DNA from: an uncultured Veillonella sp.
GTDB taxonomy: Bacteria; Bacillota; Negativicutes; Veillonellales; Veillonellaceae
DNA length: 5,102 nt
Direction of reading: 5' to 3'
Assembly (NCBI RefSeq): GCF_937981445.1
Contig: NZ_CALJON010000018.1
Location: 1-5,102 of the forward strand
The stretch's first letter is position 1, and each line of letters starts with the position of its first letter. The translations under genes and the position numbers were made by a program. The notes beneath the pieces are model-generated. The model made no database searches and had not been told where the DNA came from. It was given only the letters and a program-made list of their open reading frames with translations. Positions 1 to 5,102 of this stretch are shown here, piece after piece.

Positions 1-616
1 TGAATTGATGGCTATTAAGGGCTTCTGTGCGCGCTTTAAGACGAGCTAAATGTTTATCTAGGGTGTTTTCTTCATCGACCCCTTCAATGCGACAGAGGGT
101 AAATAAATGAGTCCATAAGGCATCAATTTTTTCCTCATCGGTTCCCGTAAAGCCTAGCAATTCGGTCCAGCGCAATGTAGCTACTGATGCAACGCACCAA
201 GTCAAGGTAGAGTCCATAATGGCATCATGATAAAAGGACAATACTTTGTTTAACGATCTTGATTGCGTAGCCATGCGGTCTGAAGGGACGCCTTTCATAG
301 CTGTAGGATTAGCACTTATTAATGATAAAAAGGCTGCTTTTTGATCTACATAGGTTTTGTAATAGGTGGGAATCCATGGTGCTGGTTCTTCTAAGACTTC
401 TTGTGCCCCATGAAGGAGGCGAAGCTTGCTAATAGGTGTAGAGCGCCAGTTCACGACTACTTCTTTAGCCCCTAGTTTGTAGGCTTCTTCGGTAATGACT
501 TCTACAAATTTATGATTCTCTACATCAACAGAAATGACTAAAGTTTGTTCTTTTTGTAAATTAACCCCCGTTGTTAAAAGGGCTTTAGCATAGGTTTGTA
601 AACGTTGTAATTCCAT
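1..616 (-). CDS. M29-family metallo-aminopeptidase (AmpS/PepS type), N-terminal half, cut by the window edge
   Basis: The minus-strand frame opens with ATG at 616-614 and stays open for 205 codons to the window edge, without a stop. The protein begins MELQRLQTYAKALLTTGVNL, followed by a Rossmann-like segment (LVISVDVENHKFVEVI, about residues 27-41, then YKLGAKEVVVNW, about 46-57). It continues with PSDRMATQSRSL (about 111-122), LTWCVASVATLRW (about 138-150) and LKARTEALNSHQF at the edge. This order matches the N-terminal domain of peptidase family M29, which removes N-terminal amino acids from peptides in the cytoplasm using a two-metal centre. Family members are about 410 residues long, so roughly half is seen. 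The Glu/His/Asp metal ligands lie in the missing C-terminal half, so activity cannot be judged. The start is supported by an AGAAAGGA motif 12 nt upstream. The gene is divergent from the comEA operon. The family call is by recognition of the sequence pattern, not by a database search. Confidence 0.88.
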   Translation of the reverse strand, partial: MELQRLQTYAKALLTTGVNLQKEQTLVISVDVENHKFVEVITEEAYKLGAKEVVVNWRSTPISKLRLLHGAQEVLEEPAPWIPTYYKTYVDQKAAFLSLISANPTAMKGVPSDRMATQSRSLNKVLSFYHDAIMDSTLTWCVASVATLRWTELLGFTGTDEEKIDALWTHLFTLCRIEGVDEENTLDKHLARLKARTEALNSHQF

Positions 617-628
617 GAAATTTAAATA

Positions 629-636
629 TCCTTTCT
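629..636 (-). promoter_or_regulatory. Ribosome binding site of the M29 aminopeptidase
   Basis: Read on the minus strand this is AGAAAGGA, with 12 nt between it and the ATG at 616-614. The match to the anti-Shine-Dalgarno is moderate and the spacing is slightly long. No other in-frame start nearby has a better site, so this one supports the chosen start. Confidence 0.55.
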
Positions 637-676
637 TAGCGAAACTATGTTACGAATTTTTTTGTGAAACTTTTTT

Positions 677-697
677 CTGTACATTTTGAATGTACAG
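677..697. promoter_or_regulatory. Perfect 9-bp inverted repeat with 3-bp spacer, likely operator
   Basis: The arms CTGTACATT (677-685) and AATGTACAG (689-697) are exact reverse complements separated by TTG. The site lies between the divergent M29 aminopeptidase and comEA genes, about 60 bp from the aminopeptidase start and about 200 bp from the comEA start. A symmetric site of this size is typical of a dimeric helix-turn-helix regulator. Neither strand has the GC-rich stem and following T-run of an intrinsic terminator, and the gene arrangement needs none here. It does not fit the LexA spacing (CTGT-N8-ACAG). I cannot name the regulator, nor say which of the two genes it controls. Confidence 0.55.
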
Positions 698-699
698 TA

Positions 700-727
700 T
701 TTACATTTTAGCCATACGTTTTAATAT
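700..727 (+). promoter_or_regulatory. Candidate promoter for the comEA operon
   Basis: TTTACA (700-705, five of six bases of the -35 consensus) is followed after 16 bp by TAATAT (722-727, four of six of the -10 consensus). It starts 3 bp after the right arm of the inverted repeat at 677-697, so a protein bound there would sit against the -35 element. Transcription from here would give a long leader of about 160 nt containing the 19-bp tandem repeats. Competing -10-like boxes exist: TACAAT at 782-787 and 801-806, and TATATA at 827-832 (or 829-834). None of them has a good -35 at normal spacing. The region is so AT-rich that chance matches are likely. Confidence 0.25.
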
Positions 728-770
728 TTTAGCTATATTTTTTTACATTTCGTTACTCGCATTTAAAAAA

Positions 771-812
771 ATACTTACTCATACAATCAATACTTACTCA
801 TACAATCAATAC
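771..812. repeat. Two exact tandem copies of a 19-bp unit plus a 4-bp partial copy
   Basis: The unit ATACTTACTCATACAATCA occurs at 771-789 and again without any change at 790-808. It is followed by ATAC (809-812), the start of a third copy. The array lies in the comEA leader, 83 bp before the start codon. Each unit carries TACAAT, which resembles a -10 hexamer, so the duplication could duplicate promoter or protein-binding elements. It could equally be a recent slippage product. There is no sign of a CRISPR, as there are no spacers. Confidence 0.9.
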
Positions 813-879
813 ACCTCATTGGTGCTTATATATAGGGGTTCTTCCTTTAGTAGCGAATTCGTTAGTAGGAATATTTTCT

Positions 880-890
880 AAAGGATGTGA
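880..890 (+). promoter_or_regulatory. Ribosome binding site of comEA
   Basis: AAAGGATGTGA differs at one base from the extended anti-Shine-Dalgarno complement AAAGGAGGTGA. It ends 4 nt before the ATG at 895 (9 nt when measured from the GGA core). It fixes the start of comEA. Confidence 0.75.
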
Positions 891-894
891 GCAT

Positions 895-1470
895 ATGAAA
901 CGAAAAAAAACATGGCTCATTATAGGGCTTTTATTTTGTATGTATGTAGTTGTTCTACGACCTATTATAGCAGATTCAGATGCGCAAATGAATTCCAGTG
1001 CTGCCACAACAGCTACGCAAGGGAATACCTCGACTGATGAAGAACGGAACATAGCAGATGAATCAAATCGCTTGGTATACATAACGGGTGCTGTAGAATC
1101 ACCAGGTTTATATGAAGTGATGGAAGGGGCTACTATTGGTGATGTCATACAAATGAGTGGCGGGTTTTTACCTTATGCAGCGGTAGAGCGTTTGAATTTA
1201 GCAGAGCCACTTATGTTAGGAAGCCATATTCATGTAAATTTTAATTTTAATGGCAATCCCGAAGTTTTATTGCAAAAGAAGAAGGTCAATATTAATACTG
1301 CTGATGAAAAAGGGCTAGTTACATTATCTGGCGTAGGACCAGGGACGGCTAAAAAGATTTTAGATTATAGAGAACAGCATGGTCCATTTAAATCGATTGA
1401 AGATCTAAAACAAGTTAAGGGCATTGGAGAGGCTACGTTTAAAAAGCTCGAACCTCATATAACAATATAA
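895..1470 (+). CDS. comEA: Competence protein ComEA, membrane-anchored DNA receptor (SLBB + helix-hairpin-helix)
   Basis: This 191-residue protein binds incoming double-stranded DNA at the cell surface during natural transformation and hands it to ComEC. Residues 1-5 (MKRKK) are positively charged and are followed by one hydrophobic segment (about 6-25), which is a signal anchor. Residues 26-58 form a Ser/Thr/Ala-rich linker of low complexity, likely extracytoplasmic. Residues 60-115 are an SLBB domain (VYITGAVESPGLYEV, then GATIGDVIQMSGG). Residues 131-191 start with VNINTA, the usual entry to the ComEA DNA-binding domain. They contain two helix-hairpin-helix motifs, with hairpins GVGPG (146-150) and KGIGEA (175-180), which contact the DNA backbone. 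The length is close to that of Bacillus ComEA. The gene is the first of the operon and lies 38 bp before comEC. All expected parts are present and no damage is seen. Confidence 0.95.
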   Translation: MKRKKTWLIIGLLFCMYVVVLRPIIADSDAQMNSSAATTATQGNTSTDEERNIADESNRLVYITGAVESPGLYEVMEGATIGDVIQMSGGFLPYAAVERLNLAEPLMLGSHIHVNFNFNGNPEVLLQKKKVNINTADEKGLVTLSGVGPGTAKKILDYREQHGPFKSIEDLKQVKGIGEATFKKLEPHITI

Positions 1471-1495
1471 TATAACGTTATGGCCTATTTAAGTT

Positions 1496-1503
1496 AAGGA
1501 GTG
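1496..1503 (+). promoter_or_regulatory. Ribosome binding site of comEC
   Basis: AAGGAGTG has its AAGGAG core ending 7 nt before the ATG at 1509. This strong site decides the comEC start. The 38-bp gap between comEA and comEC contains no terminator-like hairpin, so the two are probably co-transcribed. Confidence 0.8.
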
Positions 1504-1508
1504 CTAAG

Positions 1509-4085
1509 ATGCATTATAATGGACGCCGATGGTTTTCTTATATACAGTCTATATTTAACTTACATCATATAGCTTATTATTTTACTTATAGCGAATGGGC
1601 GTTTACTTTATGGTGGACTTTGGCTGTAGGGATTTGCTTTGCCTATGGTCGATGGTATGAAATGACATTGCCTATGAGAGTTTTCTTGTGGTCCAGTTGG
1701 ATTTTAGTAGTTGTTTTTGGTAGTGCTTGGAGACGAACTAAGAAACGTGAATTTATTTATGTAAATAAAACTGGCTCACCGATTATACATGGCGGCATGG
1801 TATGGAGCATTCAAGTGCTAGGTGTAATTCTTTGCATGGTCATGACTATGTTTATAGGCTATATGCGTACGGAATCGGTTATTATGGAGTATAAGGGGCG
1901 AGACTTAAGTTATCAGGGCTTACAGGCTGTATATGTAGTTCATCTCATATCACGCCCCGAAGTGAGCCAGTCTAAAGAAGGTACTACTTGGCGTGTGCAA
2001 GGAGAGGTATTAGGATATTTTGAGGATGCTAAACGTAGTGAAGATGGGCCTGTTGAAACTGGACATTTTATTCCGGCGTCGGGTGGCATTCAATTATATG
2101 TAACACCGCAGGAGCAACACAGTTTCAATGAAAAACACAATTTAGTGGAGCAAGATAATTCGAAAGGAAATCGTAATTTATATAGAGAGCTTAAAATAAC
2201 TAAAACAGGTGAAACAGGTGAAACAGCCAAGGCTCGACATGTTGGTAGCGAGTTTGACCAATTAGTTTCAGGTTCTTATATACTCGTAAGGGGCAAGGTA
2301 CAACCAGCGCGTTATTTTCCTGAAGAAGGTAGAATCGATATGAGGGCTCGTTATATTAGTTCTGGTCGTATAGGGACTATATATGATGGTCAATATATGG
2401 GTGTATTAGAGTCTAGCGATTTGGCTCATATTAGAGGGACCGATATAGCTTGGTATACAAATAGTTTTGATTCATTGCAGCTTGTATTAGGTGGAGTCCA
2501 TGAATCCATGCGCAGTGTATTACAGCACTATGTATCATTACCGATGAGTTACCTCAGTGAAAGTTTACTGTTAGGCGGCTCCTATGGTGTATTAGATGAA
2601 GATATAATTTTGGCCTTTTCAAAAACAGGATTAATACATATTTTATCTGTATCAGGTTCTCACATAGCCTTGCTGTTTAGCTTTATTTATTTTATAGGGC
2701 GTATTTGCAAAATCAATCGGTTACGGTCCACTTATAGTGCTATGGCCATTGTTCTTATTTATTGTGCACTAGTCGGCTATAATCCACCAGTCATTCGGTC
2801 TGCTTTGATGGGATTAGTCATGGGCCTAGGGATTATTATGAAGCGTGATTATGTGAGCTTACAAGCTTTGCATATAAGCGCCTTTATATTGTTACTTTAT
2901 GATCCTATGCAATTATTTGACATTAGTTTCCAGCTCTCATTTGGTGCCACCTATGGGATTATGCTCTTTGCTCGCTCAATGTATCAGAGTTTACCTAAGG
3001 GCATGCCCTATGTGTGGGGGCCTGTATCACTGTGCGTATGTGCCCAACTGCTTATTTTGCCATTTCAATTGTATTACTTTCATATGCTCGGCCTAGGTTC
3101 ATTGGTGGCCGCCATCGTAGTGGCGCCCTTATTGGATTTTGGGATTGTAGCTATTTTAGGCTTGCTCCTAATAACCGGTATTTTAAGCTTGGTAGGCTTA
3201 GGTGGTATGGTTAGCTTTTTATGGCAGATAGTGGAAGCTATTTTGCAGCTTGCTTTATTTTTAAATGAAACTATTGCTACTATGCCGGGGCTTGTATATT
3301 GGAGTGCAGCCTTATCCTTAGTCCATTGGCTAAGTTATGGACTCCTTATTTATGTACTATACTATTTGATGTATGAAAGGAACCATCGCCCATTTGTTAA
3401 GGAGTCTGTAGTCTATTTAGCTTTATTGACTGCATTGTGTTCTGCTAATTGGGGCCTATGGGAAGAGAACCATATACAAATACATACCATACCTCTAGCT
3501 AGGGGCGGCGCCACACTGGTTATGAAGCGAACACGATTTGCTAAGGCGGAGGGCTTATTATATGTGGATTTTAATAAAAAGGAAGTATCTCCCTCAAGTC
3601 GAGCTAGCATAGTCAATGCCTGTCATTATTATGGCATTACTAAACCGGTGGCTATTATTATAAAAGATAATGTAGGGGATATTTTATTTTATAATAATAC
3701 AGAAACACTTTGCTTATTGCAGGAGTTGAAATATGATGCTACAGCTCCGGTGAATCGTTTAACAGCTAATGTTTGGGAGTTCGGCCATAGCGAAGTATTT
3801 AATGATGTATTGCTTGATAAGACAGATGTATTACATGTAGTTGGGATGCGTAAATCATATGTATTCAGTCATAGACAAACGGGCAAAAAGACTTTAAAAT
3901 TAGATGAGGATAAATTAACAATTCTGAGCACTAATGATTCGAGTTTAGTGCTTACAATGGAAGAGAAAGAATATATTGCTGGTATCATATATAGCCCGTC
4001 TTTTAGAGGGGGGCGCGATATTGATCCAGCTGATGAAAAGGTGTATATGACGGGAACCTATATAATCCCGGATTTTTTATTGTAA
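1509..4085 (+). CDS. comEC: ComEC/Rec2-family DNA uptake channel with a degenerate C-terminal domain
   Basis: This 858-residue inner-membrane protein forms the channel that carries single-stranded DNA into the cytoplasm in natural transformation. Three hydrophobic segments lie near the N terminus (about 29-46, 56-73, 97-118). A soluble OB-fold-like region (about 135-295) follows, holding a hydrophilic stretch at about 172-250. The Competence core (about 345-620) has the family motifs: FSKTGLIHILSVSGSHIALL (370-389), PPVIRSALM (426-434), DPMQLFDISFQLSFGA (465-480) and AQLLILPFQLYYFH (512-525). Many transmembrane helices lie around them. Residues from about 655 sit where a metallo-beta-lactamase-like domain normally lies. 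The DVGQGD and HxHxDH signatures are absent there. The total length is somewhat above the usual 700-800. The start is set by the strong ribosome binding site at 1496-1503. The gap to holA is only 9 bp. The frame is intact, so this looks like a working channel, not a pseudogene. Confidence 0.95.
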   Translation: MHYNGRRWFSYIQSIFNLHHIAYYFTYSEWAFTLWWTLAVGICFAYGRWYEMTLPMRVFLWSSWILVVVFGSAWRRTKKREFIYVNKTGSPIIHGGMVWSIQVLGVILCMVMTMFIGYMRTESVIMEYKGRDLSYQGLQAVYVVHLISRPEVSQSKEGTTWRVQGEVLGYFEDAKRSEDGPVETGHFIPASGGIQLYVTPQEQHSFNEKHNLVEQDNSKGNRNLYRELKITKTGETGETAKARHVGSEFDQLVSGSYILVRGKVQPARYFPEEGRIDMRARYISSGRIGTIYDGQYMGVLESSDLAHIRGTDIAWYTNSFDSLQLVLGGVHESMRSVLQHYVSLPMSYLSESLLLGGSYGVLDEDIILAFSKTGLIHILSVSGSHIALLFSFIYFIGRICKINRLRSTYSAMAIVLIYCALVGYNPPVIRSALMGLVMGLGIIMKRDYVSLQALHISAFILLLYDPMQLFDISFQLSFGATYGIMLFARSMYQSLPKGMPYVWGPVSLCVCAQLLILPFQLYYFHMLGLGSLVAAIVVAPLLDFGIVAILGLLLITGILSLVGLGGMVSFLWQIVEAILQLALFLNETIATMPGLVYWSAALSLVHWLSYGLLIYVLYYLMYERNHRPFVKESVVYLALLTALCSANWGLWEENHIQIHTIPLARGGATLVMKRTRFAKAEGLLYVDFNKKEVSPSSRASIVNACHYYGITKPVAIIIKDNVGDILFYNNTETLCLLQELKYDATAPVNRLTANVWEFGHSEVFNDVLLDKTDVLHVVGMRKSYVFSHRQTGKKTLKLDEDKLTILSTNDSSLVLTMEEKEYIAGIIYSPSFRGGRDIDPADEKVYMTGTYIIPDFLL
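2203..2226 (+). repeat. In-frame 9-bp tandem repeat inside comEC
   Basis: AAACAGGTG occurs at 2203-2211 and 2212-2220, followed by AAACAG (2221-2226). It encodes TGETGETA, residues 233-240, in the hydrophilic stretch of the soluble N-terminal region of ComEC. Gain or loss of a unit would keep the frame, so copy number could vary between strains without inactivating the gene. Confidence 0.85.
3474..4082 (+). other. ComEC C-terminal region, metallo-beta-lactamase-like position without catalytic motifs
   Basis: Residues about 656-858 still show the outline of the family fold. IHTIPLARGGATLVMKR (658-674) sits where other ComECs have a strand with DVGQGD. GLLYVDF (682-688) sits where they have the LLIDGG strand. 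VNACHYYGITKPVAIIIKDN (702-721) sits where a helix is followed by the strand and the HxHxDH metal-binding loop. No HxHxDH or equivalent cluster occurs. The only histidines are isolated: 655, 659, 706, 760, 776 and 788. This alignment is made by eye, so the homology of the region is an inference, but the lack of the motifs is directly visible. A metal-dependent nuclease or hydrolase activity is not expected from this part. Confidence 0.7.
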
Positions 4086-4091
4086 GGAGGG
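4083..4091 (+). promoter_or_regulatory. Ribosome binding site of holA, overlapping the comEC stop codon
   Basis: TAAGGAGGG includes the comEC TAA stop (4083-4085) and a near-perfect anti-Shine-Dalgarno match, 3-4 nt before the ATG at 4095. The overlap suggests translational coupling between comEC and holA. Confidence 0.85.
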
Positions 4092-4094
4092 ACT

Positions 4095-5066
4095 ATGACT
4101 GTAGAATTAGTATATGGTGATGAGTCGCAACTTATAGAGGAAAAAAAGATTGCCTTTTTAAAAAAATATAAAACTATGCCGGCGCAGATGTTAAATGATG
4201 AATTAGGACCCAGTGCTATTAGTGAGGTATTGAGTGCTGATTCGTTATTTGCTAAGCCGGCTGTGTATTGTGTGATAAATCCTCAAATTTTTGCTAAAAC
4301 AGGTAAAAAAGTGAGTGAAGAGTGGCAACGAGTCTATGATATTTTAATGCATTATAATGGGGAGAATCCGGTGCTCATTATTTATCATGATTCAGTAGAT
4401 AAGCGCTTGAAGGGGAATAGTCAGTTTTTAAAAGCCATTCCCTCTACGGAATGTGCGCGCTTAAAAGGGGACGCCTTATTGCATTGGATTGTTCAGTACT
4501 GTAAATCCAAAGGCTATACGCTAAGCCCTGACGGTATGGAATATATGCGTCATTTATTAGAATTATGGCAAGATGTGCCAGTGGCTTTTATGCGTACTGA
4601 ATTCGATCGCTATTTTTTATTGTTGCCGCCCAAGTCGACCATAAGTCGTGATTTTTTATTAGAACATGGCAGTGATTTTAGCGCTAAAAATATTTTCTTA
4701 TTTAAAGAGGCTTTGTTTAATCGCAAGGTAGATACATTGATGGCTTTATTTCCTTATATGTTACAATATAAAGAGGTAGATCGTGCCATGTCATACATTG
4801 AAGGGCAGTTGCGCTTGCAGCTCATGGTGAATGAATGTGCCAGTCAGGGCATGACGGAACGACAGGTGCAGGAGTATTTTAAAAATAATGGCTCCACAGT
4901 AAAGGCCTATCCTATAAAATTAGCATATGGTCAGGCTCGCCGTGTTTCTACTCGTGGTATAGCTAAACTCCTTCGTGGCTTATATGAAATTATGCGCCAA
5001 TCAAGACGTGGTGAAGGTGATTTAAGCTATTTTAAAGATTTATGCTTATCGTATTGTGCGGAGTAA
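4095..5066 (+). CDS. holA: DNA polymerase III delta subunit (clamp loader)
   Basis: This 323-residue protein is the delta subunit that opens the beta sliding clamp during clamp loading at the replication fork. It starts with VELVYGDESQLIEEKK (residues 3-18), the usual first strand and helix of the delta family, which lacks an active P-loop. Residues 93-104 (VLIIYHDSVDKR) match the strand and charged loop of the first domain. LLHWIVQYCKSKGYTLSPDG (128-147) matches the linker into the second domain. NIFLFKEALFNRKVDTLMAL (199-218) matches the helix that leads into the C-terminal collar domain. AYPIKLAYGQARRVSTRGIA (271-290) matches the collar signature HPYVLKLAxQAxxFS of the family, with the histidine replaced by Ala. 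The length is slightly short of the usual 330-350. Gene order comEC-holA is common in Firmicutes and supports the call. It is probably essential and probably shares transcripts with comEC, unless an internal promoter exists. Confidence 0.9.
   Translation: MTVELVYGDESQLIEEKKIAFLKKYKTMPAQMLNDELGPSAISEVLSADSLFAKPAVYCVINPQIFAKTGKKVSEEWQRVYDILMHYNGENPVLIIYHDSVDKRLKGNSQFLKAIPSTECARLKGDALLHWIVQYCKSKGYTLSPDGMEYMRHLLELWQDVPVAFMRTEFDRYFLLLPPKSTISRDFLLEHGSDFSAKNIFLFKEALFNRKVDTLMALFPYMLQYKEVDRAMSYIEGQLRLQLMVNECASQGMTERQVQEYFKNNGSTVKAYPIKLAYGQARRVSTRGIAKLLRGLYEIMRQSRRGEGDLSYFKDLCLSYCAE
5060..5063 (+). promoter_or_regulatory. Ribosome binding site of the gene starting at 5071
   Basis: GGAG is formed by the last codons of holA and lies 7 nt before the ATG at 5071. 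It supports the reality of that start and tight coupling to holA. Confidence 0.6.
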
Positions 5067-5070
5067 TTAT

Positions 5071-5102
5071 ATGAAGAAAAAAGTAAGTCTTTTACTAGGT
5101 TC
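5071..5102 (+). CDS. Start of an unidentified gene, cut by the window edge
   Basis: An ATG 4 bp after the holA stop opens a frame reading MKKKVSLLLG before the window ends. Three lysines followed by hydrophobic residues are typical of the start of a signal peptide or membrane anchor, so an exported or membrane protein is possible. Ten residues are too few to name it. The short gap and the upstream GGAG make it the probable next member of the operon. Confidence 0.55.
   Translation, partial: MKKKVSLLLG

Noticed and set aside
661..676. TTGTGAA as a Rex-type redox operator
   Set aside because: Only one half-site is present. The matching TTCACAA arm is absent at the needed spacing.
677..697. Inverted repeat as an intrinsic terminator
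   Set aside because: It lies between divergent gene starts, the stem is not GC-rich, and no T-run follows on either strand.
690..881. Small plus-strand frame of 63 codons in the intergenic region
   Set aside because: It starts inside the palindrome, has no ribosome binding site, runs through the tandem repeats and has a composition explained by AT-rich DNA. It is probably not a gene.
816..1148. Minus-strand frame of 110 codons opposite comEA
   Set aside because: It lies across the comEA leader and the signal anchor and SLBB coding region. ComEA is a clear family match, and the antisense protein shows no recognisable domain.
1472..1481. Palindrome ATAACGTTAT between comEA and comEC
   Set aside because: Ten bases of AT-rich palindrome with no loop and no T-run are expected by chance and do not form a terminator.
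2899..3214. Two short overlapping plus-strand frames inside comEC
   Set aside because: Both lie in other frames of the conserved channel core, whose motifs are read clearly in the comEC frame.
3413..3616. Minus-strand frame of 67 codons opposite comEC
   Set aside because: It lies within the intact comEC reading frame, has no domain and is best explained as a chance shadow.
4347..4360. ATGCATTATAATGG in holA identical to the first 14 bases of comEC
   Set aside because: The match is short, ends abruptly, and encodes MHYN in both proteins without any shared context. It is probably coincidence.
1..5102. CRISPR array, insertion sequence, prophage, tRNA or toxin-antitoxin genes
   Set aside because: No spaced direct repeats, transposase motifs, terminal inverted repeats, cloverleaf-like sequences or small paired genes were found on either strand.

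Overview
The window is a piece of an AT-rich bacterial chromosome that looks like a low-GC member of the Bacillota. The coding regions have strong Shine-Dalgarno sequences (AAGGAG, TAAGGAGG), the genes are tightly packed, and comEA-comEC-holA is the typical Firmicute late-competence order. The codon usage and the style of the proteins suggest the Negativicutes, perhaps a Veillonella relative. That placement is an inference, because there is no rRNA or other taxonomic marker here.

Layout: Bases 1-616 hold, on the minus strand, the N-terminal half of an M29-family (AmpS/PepS-type) metallo-aminopeptidase whose C-terminal half lies outside the window. Bases 617-894 form a 278-bp divergent intergenic region that is very AT-rich and unusually structured. 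It holds a perfect 9+3+9 inverted repeat that looks like an operator, three phased copies of TACATTT, a candidate promoter, two exact tandem copies of a 19-bp unit, and a good ribosome binding site. The rest is a plus-strand operon: comEA (895-1470), comEC (1509-4085), holA (4095-5066), and the first codons of another gene at 5071.

How the genes fit together: ComEA is a membrane-anchored double-stranded DNA receptor with an SLBB domain and a tandem helix-hairpin-helix domain. ComEC is the inner-membrane channel through which one DNA strand enters the cytoplasm. HolA is the delta subunit of the DNA polymerase III clamp loader and is a housekeeping replication protein, joined to comEC by a 9-bp gap. 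The operon therefore pairs DNA uptake with a probably essential replication gene.

The most interesting point is ComEC. Its DNA-channel (Competence) domain is well conserved, but the C-terminal region that is normally a metallo-beta-lactamase-like putative nuclease has lost every recognisable catalytic motif while the reading frame remains open. I did not find an entirely new multi-gene system. The second-look items are this domain erosion and the unexplained regulatory architecture upstream of comEA.
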